Part shown: positions 16,227 to 25,122 of the stretch, in pieces
Numbering within the stretch: position 1 is the first letter of the stretch
Layout of the letters: every line of letters starts with the position of its first letter
Translations under genes and position numbers: made by a program
Assembly (NCBI GenBank): GCA_902617515.1
Contig: CACMWX010000003.1
Location: 16,886 to 80,885, forward strand
Source: an uncultured Alphaproteobacteria bacterium
GTDB lineage: Bacteria; Pseudomonadota; Alphaproteobacteria; HIMB59
DNA: 64,000 nucleotides
Direction of reading: 5' to 3'
The notes under the pieces: model-generated
Seen by the model: only the letters and a program-made list of their open reading frames with translations
What the model was told of the DNA's origin: nothing
The model's database searches: none

Positions 16227-16865
16227 TTAAAATTTCAAGAATGACTGTATCTCTTTTGCTAGAGCCAACATTTCTAAACACCCTTTTCCAGTTCTTTGTT
16301 TTTCTACTACTGTTAACCCTAATCCCATAGTTGATACAAATATTTGTCTATTACCCAAAATCGTCTTTGCTTTTTTAACATTCATTTTATTAACAAATTT
16401 ATGTGCTTCTTGAATAAGTTTAGATTTTGCATTTGCTCTATTAATGAGTATTAATATCTCTCTTTTTTCTCTTTTCGCTAATTCAATTATGGACTCCGTG
16501 GCCCAAAAATCCACTTGAGAGGGAGATATCGGTATAATGACAAGGTCAGCTATTTCAATTGCTGGTCTTCCATCAGCGTCAATTTTGGGAGGAGTATCAA
16601 TTATTACTAAATCAGATTTTTCTTTAAGCGTTTTTGCCTCATACTGTGCGCCCCAGAGGCTTGCTGTTTTAAACTGAATCATGTTTTTATTTTTAAGTTT
16701 TTCATTTCTGGTAATAAACCACTTACCTAAACTGCCTTGAGGGTCTGTGTCGAGTAATGTCGTGGATAAATTATTTTTTAAAGAATAAACAGCAGCTAAA
16801 TTTGCAGCTATAGTGGTTTTTCCAGAGCCTCCTTTTTGTTGAGCGATGGTAATAACCTTAGACAC
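16227..16865 (-). CDS. Orphan ParA/MinD-family ATPase
   Basis: A 212-residue deviant-Walker ATPase. Seen: IAQQKGGSGKTTIAANLA (7-24) with both the signature lysine and the P-loop lysine, LLDTDPQGSLGKWF (Walker A' region) and DLVIIDTPPKIDADG (Walker B). It is shorter than chromosomal ParA (about 260), and no ParB, parS-like repeat or DNA-binding N-terminal extension is present. Orphan ParA proteins of this size position protein complexes or plasmids. Its neighbours are two hypotheticals, one exported. It is transcribed away from the alcohol dehydrogenase, from a 129-base divergent gap. Confidence 0.88.
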   Translation of the reverse strand: MSKVITIAQQKGGSGKTTIAANLAAVYSLKNNLSTTLLDTDPQGSLGKWFITRNEKLKNKNMIQFKTASLWGAQYEAKTLKEKSDLVIIDTPPKIDADGRPAIEIADLVIIPISPSQVDFWATESIIELAKREKREILILINRANAKSKLIQEAHKFVNKMNVKKAKTILGNRQIFVSTMGLGLTVVEKQRTGKGCLEMLALAKEIQSFLKF

Positions 16866-16994
16866 AATTCAAGTATAAAAATAAAAAACTCTTAAGAAAG
16901 CCTTATTAAAAAAAAGTTGTGGGTTGATAGGTACTTAGAATAGGTTTGGTAAAATTATATAGGAAATAAACCTCATATCATCTATATTGCTATC

Positions 16995-18158
16995 GTGAAA
17001 GCGTTTCAATTCAACACTACTCCTGGAATAAGATTTGGAAGTGACTATTCAATAGGCACAGCAGAAGAAGTTTCTAAAAAACTTGGTAACAAAATACTAT
17101 TTGTAACTGATCCGGGTTTAGTAAAAATTGGGTTACACGAAAGAACAATTACTGAGCTTCAAAAATACTCTGAAATTTTAATTTTTGATAATGTTGAAGC
17201 TGACCCATCTATAAAAACACTTATGAGTTGTGTACAACAGGGAAGAGATTTTGATGCAACTGGTGTAATTGGATTTGGTGGTGGATCATCAATGGACGTA
17301 TCGAAATTAACTGCACTTTTGATTGGCTCAAACGAAAATATTCATGAAGCTTGGGGAGTGGCTAATGCTAAAGGGCCTAGGCTCCCTCTTGCACTTTACC
17401 CAACAACTTCTGGTACTGGTTCTGAAGTAACTCCAATTTCTATTATCACACAAGAAGATTTAGAAAAAAAAGGAGTCTCCTCTCCTATTATACTTCCAGA
17501 CCTTGCAATTCTTGATCCATCATTAACACTCGGTCTTCCCCCTCACATTACTGCTGCTACCGGTATTGATGCAATGGTCCACGCGATAGAGTCTTATGCT
17601 TCAAAAAGTGTGAACAATAATTTGATCTCCCAAACACTTGCAAAGGAAGCATTGAAGCTTTTAGGTAGTTCTATAAGACAAGCTGTCATTAACGGAAAGG
17701 ATATTGAAGCAAGATCAAATATGCTTGTTGGCTCTATGTTAGCAGGTGTCTCCTTTGGAAACTCTCCAGTTGCTGGCGTTCATGCTTTAGCATATCCGAT
17801 TGGAGGCACTTATCATGTCCCTCATGGTCTTTCCAACGCACTTGTCCTGCCATATGTTTTAAGATTTAATATATCTGATCAAAATGCATCAAAACTGTAC
17901 AGTGAAATAGCCCCGATTGTTTTTCCAGATATTGATACAAGCACCAGCACTCAAGATATTTCTTCAAAATTCATTGAAAAGTTGTCAGATCTATCAAGTG
18001 AATTAGGTTTAGAACAAAGATTAAGAGATCTCGACATCCCTGAAACTGCATGCGAAACAATGGCTAGAGATGCTATGAAACAAACCCGATTACTAATCAA
18101 TAACCCAAGAGAAATATCTGAAAAAGATGCTTTTGATATTTATAGGTCTGCATGGTAA
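16995..18158 (+). CDS. Iron-containing (group III) alcohol dehydrogenase
   Basis: A 387-residue protein with the two-domain fold of Fe-ADHs. N-terminal dinucleotide part: VIGFGGGSSMDVSK and the TTSGTGSEVTP motif. C-terminal metal part: GIDAMVHAIESY, GVHALAYPIGG and HVPHGLSNA, which supply the Asp and His ligands. Such enzymes reduce or oxidise short aliphatic or sugar-derived alcohols and aldehydes. The start is GTG at 16995; there is no strong Shine-Dalgarno. It stands alone: ParA is divergent and the exporter follows after a 73-base gap, so the substrate cannot be inferred. Confidence 0.92.
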   Translation: MKAFQFNTTPGIRFGSDYSIGTAEEVSKKLGNKILFVTDPGLVKIGLHERTITELQKYSEILIFDNVEADPSIKTLMSCVQQGRDFDATGVIGFGGGSSMDVSKLTALLIGSNENIHEAWGVANAKGPRLPLALYPTTSGTGSEVTPISIITQEDLEKKGVSSPIILPDLAILDPSLTLGLPPHITAATGIDAMVHAIESYASKSVNNNLISQTLAKEALKLLGSSIRQAVINGKDIEARSNMLVGSMLAGVSFGNSPVAGVHALAYPIGGTYHVPHGLSNALVLPYVLRFNISDQNASKLYSEIAPIVFPDIDTSTSTQDISSKFIEKLSDLSSELGLEQRLRDLDIPETACETMARDAMKQTRLLINNPREISEKDAFDIYRSAW

Positions 18159-18176
18159 AAACTTCATCTGATAAGA

Positions 18177-18194
18177 GATGGTAAATTTATCATC
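18177..18194. repeat. Short palindrome between ADH and exporter genes
   Basis: GATGGTAAATTTATCATC reads nearly the same on both strands (one wobble pair). Its left arm can alternatively pair with CATCT at 18165-18169. It may be an operator for the exporter operon or part of a weak 3' structure for the ADH transcript. Too short to decide. Confidence 0.25.
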
Positions 18195-18231
18195 TTGAAT
18201 TATTAAGATTTTAAACTAAATAATATGAAAA

Positions 18232-18933
18232 ATGTTAAGTGTAATAGATATTTCTAAAAATTTTGGCGATTTTACTGCCATTAATAAACTCTCTTTTGAG
18301 GTCAAAGTTGGTGATGTGATGGGGTTCCTTGGACCTAATGGTGCTGGCAAAACGACTTCCATGAGGGTAATAACTGGTTATCTTAAATCTGACAGTGGAA
18401 ATGTTATCATAAATAATAAGGACATTGAAATAGATCCCATTTACACAAAGTCAATGATTGGCTACTTACCTGAAGGTGTTCCCCTTTATTTAGACTTTTC
18501 GCCATATCTTTACCTAGACTACGTTTGCCAGGTAAGAAATATAAAAAACTCAAAAGCAGCAATCAAAAAAGTAATTAATGATCTGCAACTAGAAGAAGTA
18601 AAAGATGTTCCCATTGAAACTCTATCAAAAGGTTTTAAAAGACGTGTTGGAATTGCACAGGCTCTTATACACAATCCCAAATTACTGATCTTAGATGAGC
18701 CAACTGATGGATTAGATCCCCTTCAAAAATTTGAAGTAAGAAAATTAATTAAAAAATTATCTAAAACAAAAGCAATTATAATTTCTACACACATTCTTGA
18801 TGAAGTCCCAGAGGTTTGTAATAAGTGTCTTATTATTAATGATGGACAAAAAGTCTTTGAGGGAACTCCAGCACAGCTTAAGAAAAAAATTGGTAAATCC
18901 CTAGATGAAAAATTTAGAAAGTTAGTAAGCTAA
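18232..18933 (+). CDS. ABC-2 transporter ATPase, GldA-like
   Basis: A 233-residue ABC ATPase with Walker A GPNGAGKTTSM (about 34-44), signature LSKGFKRRVGIAQA and Walker B LLILDEPTDGLDP. The signature and size fit exporters of the Gld/Nos/ABC-2 class rather than importers. It opens a four-gene set with an ABC-2 permease (1-base overlap), a GldG-like protein and a DUF4340 protein. In gliding bacteroidetes, GldA-F-G form such a complex; in proteobacteria the same set occurs without gliding and its cargo is unknown. It acts on the cytoplasmic side of the inner membrane. Confidence 0.9.
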   Translation: MLSVIDISKNFGDFTAINKLSFEVKVGDVMGFLGPNGAGKTTSMRVITGYLKSDSGNVIINNKDIEIDPIYTKSMIGYLPEGVPLYLDFSPYLYLDYVCQVRNIKNSKAAIKKVINDLQLEEVKDVPIETLSKGFKRRVGIAQALIHNPKLLILDEPTDGLDPLQKFEVRKLIKKLSKTKAIIISTHILDEVPEVCNKCLIINDGQKVFEGTPAQLKKKIGKSLDEKFRKLVS

Positions 18934-19652
18934 TGTTGGCGCTAATTAAAAGAGAACTTAAATTATATTTCATTACTCCTGTTGCCTATATTTTTACTGC
19001 AATATTTATTTTGACCTCTATGTCCTTGACATTTTATTTTGGCTCGTTTTTTTCCTCAGGAGTTGCAGACTTAACGGTTTTTTTTAGTTTTATTCCATGG
19101 GTTTTTATTTTCTTTGTCTCTGCAGTTACTATGAAAAGTTGGTCCGAGGAAAAGAGACTTGGTACTATTGAATTATTAATGACTTTGCCAATTCCTTTGT
19201 GGAAGATAGTGTTGAGTAAATTTTTTGCAACTTGGGCTTTTGTTGTATTCTCTGTTGTTTTGACATTTCCTATTTGGATTACAGTAAATTATCTTGGAAA
19301 CCCTGATAACCTTGTAATTATTGGCCAATATCTTGGTGTTATTATCATGGCAGGTGCTTATGTCTCTCTTGGAATTTTCTTTTCTTCGTTAACTAACAAT
19401 CAAATAATTGCCTTTATTTTATCTATTTTAGTCTCATTTCTTTTTACCATAAGTGGATTTCCTCTTATGATTAATTTTATAACTGGGATTTTACCTATTG
19501 AAATAGTAGAACTCATTTCTAGTTTTAGCTTTTTGACTCACTTCTCAAGTATCCAAACGGGTTTCTTCTCAATTAAAGGATTGTTTTTCTTTTTATCCTT
19601 TATTGCTCTTTGGAATTATTTAACAATTATAAAATTTTTAAATCGAGACTAA
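18933..19652 (+). CDS. ABC-2 type permease, GldF-like
   Basis: A 239-residue membrane protein with about six hydrophobic segments. An N-terminal KRELKLYFITPVAYIFT segment followed by a TMKSWSEEKRLGTIELLMTLPI block is characteristic of ABC-2/GldF permeases (the EE-rich coupling region). Its ATG overlaps the ATPase stop by one base (TAATG), and the GldG-like gene starts on its own last base in the same way, so the three genes are translationally coupled. Confidence 0.88.
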   Translation: MLALIKRELKLYFITPVAYIFTAIFILTSMSLTFYFGSFFSSGVADLTVFFSFIPWVFIFFVSAVTMKSWSEEKRLGTIELLMTLPIPLWKIVLSKFFATWAFVVFSVVLTFPIWITVNYLGNPDNLVIIGQYLGVIIMAGAYVSLGIFFSSLTNNQIIAFILSILVSFLFTISGFPLMINFITGILPIEIVELISSFSFLTHFSSIQTGFFSIKGLFFFLSFIALWNYLTIIKFLNRD

Positions 19653-21487
19653 TGAATAAATTTTTACAAAAAAACTATCTTATAGTATCTATACTAAGCA
19701 CTGTTATTTTATTTTTGTCCTTTAATTTTATAATCCAAAAAATCAACTTTAATTTGGGAGTTGATTTTACCTCTACCAAAACTTTTACTCTTTCAAGTGG
19801 TACTAAGAGAGTTATAGACGAAATAGAAGAGCCAATAAAAATTACTTTTGTGTATAGCAGAGACTTGTCTAAAAATATTCCAATTATTCAAAATTACGCT
19901 AATCAAGTTCAAGGTCTATTAAACAGATATTCAGATCTAGCCTCAGGTAAAATTGAATTAAACTTTATTGAACCAGAGCCTTATTCAGATGATGAAGATT
20001 ATGTAAATAGATATGGTGTGCAGGGTTTTCCTATAGATCAAGAAGGGTCCAAAGTATATTTTGGATTAATTGCTTCAAATACAACAGATGACATAGAAAC
20101 TGTTCCCTTTTTTGATCCCTCAAAAGCTGGCACATTAGAAAAACAATTAACTGACATTGTATACAAACTTAATAGATCAAAAAAACCAATGATTGGTTTT
20201 TTATCATGGGTGGACACTACACCACCAATGATGCCAAATAATCAACTTGGACAAGGAGAATACACAATACTTGAGGAGCTTAGTTATTTTTATGATTTTG
20301 AGTTTTTAGATACAGACATAGAGAGTTTTGAGGGTATAGACTTATTAATAGTTTATCACCCCTCTGATATTAGTGACAAAACTGAATATGCAGTTGAACA
20401 ATTTATCTTGAATGGGGGAAAATCAGTTATTTTTGTTGATCCATTTTTTGAGAAAAATGACCATTCAAATAAATCATCAAATTTAGAAAATGTCTTAAAA
20501 ACCCTCAATATTAACTATAATAGCAATGTTATTTTAGATGGTGCTCAAGCAACAAGACTGCAAACACAACAAAACATAACTGAAAATACATCTTTGCAAA
20601 CTATGTTGAAATTGAATTGGCCTGAAGTCAGAGGACAGTTCATCAATCAAGCTGAAGAAATTGGAGACGGTTTATCTTTAATTAGACTTGTGTCTCCGGG
20701 TGGTCTTTCCCCATTAAATGATGAAAGTGAAATTTCTTACACTCCTATTATGTCCTCCAGTGAGGTAACAATGGATTTACCTATGAAAGAGGTACATGAT
20801 CCAATTAAGCTCATTAATAATTTTCAGCCAACAGGTATTAGCTATGACTTTGGTGTAAAATTAAGTGGTATCGCAAAAAGTAATTTTAATGATTTTGAAT
20901 TTAAAAATGATAATCATTTAGAAATATCCTCAAAAAATATAAATGTGGTAGTTTTCAGTGACGCTGATTTTATAAGAAATGCTTTTTGGGCAAGAATTCA
21001 AAAGTTTTTAGATACCAATGTAATAGAGGCGACATCTGATAATGGAAGTTTAGTTACAAATGTGTTTGACTCAATGACAGGTTATGATGAATTTATTGAT
21101 CTGAGAAACAAAGAAGCTCCATTTAGACCGTTTGTTGTAGTTCAAAAACTTCAAGCAGAAGCAGAACAGATGTATCTAGGACAAGAACAGCAATTACAAG
21201 CTCAACTTGATAATACATTAAATCAAATTCAAAATTTATCAGGCGGTAGAGATGTAGAAAGTGTCAATTTATCTGACAAACAATTAATGGAATTGGCAAA
21301 TTTTCAATTACAAGTAGAAAATACTCGTAAACAACTAAGAGAAGTTAGAAGAAATTTAAGTAAAGACATAGATCGATTAGCAAATCAAATAAACATATTA
21401 AATACTTTTTTAATCCCTGTTCTTTTAATTCTACTAATGTTTTTTATTCCAAGACAACTCGGTATCAGAAAAAGAAAAAGCAGATAA
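19652..21487 (+). CDS. GldG/IflA-like ABC transporter auxiliary protein
   Basis: I choose ATG 19652 (611 residues), coupled to the permease stop by TAATG; a frame from 19610 would overlap the permease. Layout: one membrane segment near residues 10-28, a large extracytoplasmic region with a GldG/IFT-like fold (FTLSSGTKRVIDEIEEPIKITFVYSRDL near the start, then GKSVIFVDPFF), a coiled-coil Gln/Glu-rich stretch (about 500-585) and a final membrane helix before a basic tail. In GldFG-type systems this protein partners the permease. The cargo is unknown. Confidence 0.85.
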   Translation: MNKFLQKNYLIVSILSTVILFLSFNFIIQKINFNLGVDFTSTKTFTLSSGTKRVIDEIEEPIKITFVYSRDLSKNIPIIQNYANQVQGLLNRYSDLASGKIELNFIEPEPYSDDEDYVNRYGVQGFPIDQEGSKVYFGLIASNTTDDIETVPFFDPSKAGTLEKQLTDIVYKLNRSKKPMIGFLSWVDTTPPMMPNNQLGQGEYTILEELSYFYDFEFLDTDIESFEGIDLLIVYHPSDISDKTEYAVEQFILNGGKSVIFVDPFFEKNDHSNKSSNLENVLKTLNINYNSNVILDGAQATRLQTQQNITENTSLQTMLKLNWPEVRGQFINQAEEIGDGLSLIRLVSPGGLSPLNDESEISYTPIMSSSEVTMDLPMKEVHDPIKLINNFQPTGISYDFGVKLSGIAKSNFNDFEFKNDNHLEISSKNINVVVFSDADFIRNAFWARIQKFLDTNVIEATSDNGSLVTNVFDSMTGYDEFIDLRNKEAPFRPFVVVQKLQAEAEQMYLGQEQQLQAQLDNTLNQIQNLSGGRDVESVNLSDKQLMELANFQLQVENTRKQLREVRRNLSKDIDRLANQINILNTFLIPVLLILLMFFIPRQLGIRKRKSR

Positions 21488-22492
21488 ATGTATATTAAAA
21501 ATTTAAAAATATTGGTTTTACTATCTTTTGGATTTTTAATTATTGCCCTTGGTATGTATTTTGATGGCAAAAATATCTCTAACAAGTCATCATCTGAAGT
21601 ATTATTTCCTAGTTTTGATGATGTTTTACCAGAAATAGCATACATTGAATTTTCTAATCAAAATGGAAAATCTGTTATTGAAATCATTGATAATCAATGG
21701 CTTATTTCAAGCTCAAATAATTTTCCGGCAAATACTGAGCTTTTAAGTAGGTTTTTTATTCAACTTCGTGAAGCAAATATTTTAGATGCTAAAACTAATC
21801 GTGAAGATCTTTTATACAAATTGGGTCTAGATGATGAAAATAAAATGCAATTAATATTAAAATCTGAAGACGATGTAGTATTGTATTCACTAGATATTGG
21901 TATTTATAATTATAATATCCCAGGATCTTACATAAAGGCTCCTGAGTCTAATCAATCTTATCTGGTTTCAACAAACTTAAGCGCCGATGTATCTGATTTC
22001 TACTGGGTGCCCACCGATTTAATAAATATTGGTAAATCTCAAATTCAATCAATTCAAATTTATAATCAAAATATGATTAACTTAAGTGTCAAAGAAGGAG
22101 AGCTGAAACATACAAATTTGACCTCTCAATTTAATGAAATTGATAATGATAAAATTGTTGATGCTCAAAATATATTAACTGATCTTCAACATAATGGCTT
22201 TATACTTAAGACAGAATTACCTAACTCTCCAGATTTAAAAGCTAGGTTTACACTCAATAATGGAACTATAATTTTTGTAAATCTTTACGATATTGAGGGT
22301 AAAGGTGTTCACACTACTTTTGATTGGAATTATGTCGATGATAAAGTTCAAATATCAAAGTTTATAGATCCATTGCTAGATGGAAATCAAATACAAGTTA
22401 GTTCGGTTGCTTTTTTAAATAATTTTGCTTTTAGCGTTCCTCAAATATTTTTTGATACATTGAATATAAAATTAAGAGAAAAAACCAAATAA
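21488..22492 (+). CDS. DUF4340-type membrane-anchored protein
   Basis: A 334-residue protein that abuts the GldG-like stop with no spacer. An N-terminal signal anchor (LKILVLLSFGFLIIALGMYF) leads into a periplasmic region with features of DUF4340: IEFSNQNGKSVIEIIDNQWLIS, a helix with LLSRFFIQLREANILDAKT, and YKLGLDDENKMQL. This domain regularly follows GldG-like genes. The protein probably completes the exporter complex. The gene ends one base before the convergent mutarotase stop. Confidence 0.8.
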   Translation: MYIKNLKILVLLSFGFLIIALGMYFDGKNISNKSSSEVLFPSFDDVLPEIAYIEFSNQNGKSVIEIIDNQWLISSSNNFPANTELLSRFFIQLREANILDAKTNREDLLYKLGLDDENKMQLILKSEDDVVLYSLDIGIYNYNIPGSYIKAPESNQSYLVSTNLSADVSDFYWVPTDLINIGKSQIQSIQIYNQNMINLSVKEGELKHTNLTSQFNEIDNDKIVDAQNILTDLQHNGFILKTELPNSPDLKARFTLNNGTIIFVNLYDIEGKGVHTTFDWNYVDDKVQISKFIDPLLDGNQIQVSSVAFLNNFAFSVPQIFFDTLNIKLREKTK

Positions 22493-23446
22493 TTATTTAA
22501 TTTCTCCAATTTCAAACTTCATTTGATGTTTATAAATTTGTGATGGGTTTAATTGTGTTGAAGGAAATTTTCGATTATTGGGTGCGTTTGGAAAACCCTG
22601 AGTTTCAAAACACATACCTTGATATTTTTTAATTTTAATACGATTACTGGAATATTTTAAATGCTGACCAGTATAAAATTGAACACCAGGTTGATTTGAA
22701 AAAATTTTTAGGGATAAATTGCTTTTTGGTGATTGTATTTTAGCTGCAAACTTAGAATTTTTTTTTATGATGAAATTTTCATCAAATCCCTTGAATTTAT
22801 TAGTAAATTTATCGCGTATCCTAGTTAATTTTTTAAAATCAAAACGTGTTCCTTTTACATTCATTACCCTACCAGTAGGTATATTTTCAGAGTCATTTTC
22901 TAAGTACTGATTTGAATTGATTTGGACGTGGTGATCAAAAATATCTTTTTTAATTTTATTTAAATTCCAATAGGCGTGATTTACCAAATTAACGTGAGTA
23001 GTTTTTGATGTTTGTGCACTTATATTGATTTTTAGAGTCGAATTTGCAATTGAGTAATCACAACTGGAATATAATTCTCCTGGGAAACCCTGATCTTTAT
23101 CTGGTGATATACAATAATAGCTAATATGAGATTTGGAGAAGCTCTTAACTTGCCAAATTTTTGAGTCAAACCCTTTTTTACCACCATGTAGTATATTTTT
23201 TCCCTCATTTCTAGTTAATTTGTATTTTACTCCTTTGATCTGAAATTGAGCTTTTTTTATTCTATTTGCATACCTACCACATGTTGCGCCTAAGTAATTT
23301 TTATTATTTTTATATGATGAGATATTTCCTAAATTTAGAATTAAATTGATTTTTTTCTTTTTATAAAAAACTTCAAATAATGTAGCACCAATATTGAGAG
23401 TCTTAACTCTTAAAAACTTATTTTCAATTGTGTGCGATTTAATCAT
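22493..23446 (-). CDS. galM: Aldose 1-epimerase (galactose mutarotase family)
   Basis: A 317-residue GalM homologue that would interconvert alpha and beta anomers of aldoses. Seen: the TCGRYANRI block (Arg ligand), ILHGGKKGFDSKIW (catalytic-region His and Trp), VNLVNHAYWNL (catalytic His), a GFDENFII stretch and the C-terminal CFETQGFPNAPN segment containing the catalytic Glu. It lies just downstream of the iolJ-type aldolase (6-base gap, same strand) at the end of the inositol cluster transcript. Confidence 0.92.
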   Translation of the reverse strand: MIKSHTIENKFLRVKTLNIGATLFEVFYKKKKINLILNLGNISSYKNNKNYLGATCGRYANRIKKAQFQIKGVKYKLTRNEGKNILHGGKKGFDSKIWQVKSFSKSHISYYCISPDKDQGFPGELYSSCDYSIANSTLKINISAQTSKTTHVNLVNHAYWNLNKIKKDIFDHHVQINSNQYLENDSENIPTGRVMNVKGTRFDFKKLTRIRDKFTNKFKGFDENFIIKKNSKFAAKIQSPKSNLSLKIFSNQPGVQFYTGQHLKYSSNRIKIKKYQGMCFETQGFPNAPNNRKFPSTQLNPSQIYKHQMKFEIGEIK

Positions 23447-23452
23447 GAATAG

Positions 23453-24283
23453 TTAAATTTTTGAAATATTCTCTAAAACTTTTTTTGTTACTTCTTTTAA
23501 TCTTGGAATAGTTGAATTGATTAATTTAATACGGTCATAAGTATTTGGATCTTTTGCAATTTCCCCTCTTAAAGTATCGCCAAAAGTTTTTCTGAGTTCA
23601 GTGCCGATATTAAACTTACAAACATTCGTTGTATTTGCTATCGTTCTTTTAAGTGTATCGTCGATACCGCTACTTCCGTGCAGCACCAATGGTACTTCGG
23701 TTAAGGTTTCTATCTTCTTTATGACTTGCATATCAATAGAAGAGGATTTGTTTGTCTGTAAGTGTACGTTTCCTGCACTGATGGCCATTGCATCACATTT
23801 GGTTAATTCAGCAAATGTCTTCGCTTCTTCTGGATCTGTGCTTTGTGACTTAGCACCATCATTGTAACCAACAAATCCAATTTCTCCCTCAACGGAAATA
23901 TTTTGTTTATGAGCTAATTCAACGATTTCACTTGTTTTATCAACGTTTTCGTTAAGTGAAAGCTTGGATCCATCAAACATTACAGATGTGAATCCGTTGT
24001 CAATTGCCTGTAAACACTCTTCTTTCGTATAGCCATGATCTAAATGACAAACTATTGGACTAGATGATTGCTCAGCCAAGTATCTAAACATTTTACCTAA
24101 AACTGGTAGAGGTGTATTTGCTCTACAACCTGGTCCTGCTTGAAGAATGACAGGTACCTTGAGCTCTTCGGCTGTTTCTGCATAACATCTTGCATCTTCC
24201 CAACCTAATACTACTAATCCTGCAACGGCATAATTATTTTTTTTTGCTTCTTGTAAAACTTCTGAAAGGCTAGCTATCGTCAT
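23453..24283 (-). CDS. iolJ: Class II ketose-bisphosphate aldolase, probably IolJ (DKGP aldolase)
   Basis: A 276-residue class II aldolase. The zinc and catalytic segments are seen in order: CHLDHGYT, VEGEIGFVG, ISAGNVHLQ, LVLHGSSGID and FNIGTELRKTF. Class II enzymes cleave fructose- or tagatose-bisphosphate, but this gene overlaps iolB by 4 bases and iolC abuts iolB, so the natural substrate is probably 2-deoxy-5-keto-D-gluconate 6-phosphate, giving DHAP and malonate semialdehyde. The start of the protein (MTIASLSEVLQEAKKNNYAV) is typical. Sequence alone cannot exclude FBP aldolase activity. Confidence 0.82.
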   Translation of the reverse strand: MTIASLSEVLQEAKKNNYAVAGLVVLGWEDARCYAETAEELKVPVILQAGPGCRANTPLPVLGKMFRYLAEQSSSPIVCHLDHGYTKEECLQAIDNGFTSVMFDGSKLSLNENVDKTSEIVELAHKQNISVEGEIGFVGYNDGAKSQSTDPEEAKTFAELTKCDAMAISAGNVHLQTNKSSSIDMQVIKKIETLTEVPLVLHGSSGIDDTLKRTIANTTNVCKFNIGTELRKTFGDTLRGEIAKDPNTYDRIKLINSTIPRLKEVTKKVLENISKI

Positions 24284-25122
24284 TTATATTTTGCTATCAT
24301 ATCCTTAATACCTGGGATTGTTTCTAATTGGTAAGCATGAGTTTTTTGGAAAGATTGAATAAGTGATCTTTGAGAAAGACCTACTAGGATTGTAAAATAA
24401 TACATCTCATATCCTGGGGCAACCACACATGGATGATATCCTTTATTAATTGCAATAGTAGAGCCATTAAAAAGTTGATAACCGTGACCCTCTTTTTCAT
24501 CTTCTGATTGCATAATTTGAACACCAAAACCATGTCCAGGTTTAAATCGATAATTATAAACTTCATCATGACGAGTTTCTTGAGGGAGATCATCTGTGTC
24601 GTGTTTGTGAGGAGGGAAGCCTGACCACCCTCCAGCGCCAACAGTATATAATTCATTTACTAATAATCGACCAACTTGATCATGATGTTTCGCACCTAAG
24701 ATATGTTTAATTTTTCTGTGAGTTTTAGTATCGTCTGAGCCGTATTGAACAACATCTAGTTCTTCTTTTAAAACGAGAAATGGCTCTAATTTTTTTTCAT
24801 AAATTCCACCAGCTATGAAACACTCAGAGGAGTTAGATAAACAAGTTATTTTACATTTTGAATTTGTAGGAATATAACTACCTTCAGGTTCACCATCCCA
24901 TACGTCAGTTGTTCTTTTTCCAATCTGTCCTAACTTATTATCCTCCACGGTAATCTCGACGATACCTGTTGCTGGAACTACGCTACTTTCATGTTTTGAT
25001 AGTTGGTATTCATAAGACTCACCTTTTTTTAAATTGATAATATTAAAATAAACTAAAGGTACTGTTTTATTTGTTTCTCCAAATAAAGCTTGATTTTTAT
25101 TATCTGAATAAGGGATGTGCAT
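24280..25122 (-). CDS. iolB: 5-deoxy-glucuronate isomerase IolB
   Basis: A 280-residue bicupin protein matching IolB: GGIYEKKLEPFLV, the HDQVGRLLVNELYTVGAGGWSGFPPHKHD metal region (key residues G-WSG-PPHKHD), HDEVYNYRF, and a late KGYHPCVVAPGY His block. It converts 5-deoxy-D-glucuronate to 2-deoxy-5-keto-D-gluconate in myo-inositol catabolism. The ATG directly follows the iolC stop (TAG then ATG, no spacer), and its own end overlaps the aldolase start by 4 bases. Length and motifs are normal. Confidence 0.95.
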   Translation of the reverse strand: MHIPYSDNKNQALFGETNKTVPLVYFNIINLKKGESYEYQLSKHESSVVPATGIVEITVEDNKLGQIGKRTTDVWDGEPEGSYIPTNSKCKITCLSNSSECFIAGGIYEKKLEPFLVLKEELDVVQYGSDDTKTHRKIKHILGAKHHDQVGRLLVNELYTVGAGGWSGFPPHKHDTDDLPQETRHDEVYNYRFKPGHGFGVQIMQSEDEKEGHGYQLFNGSTIAINKGYHPCVVAPGYEMYYFTILVGLSQRSLIQSFQKTHAYQLETIPGIKDMIAKYK

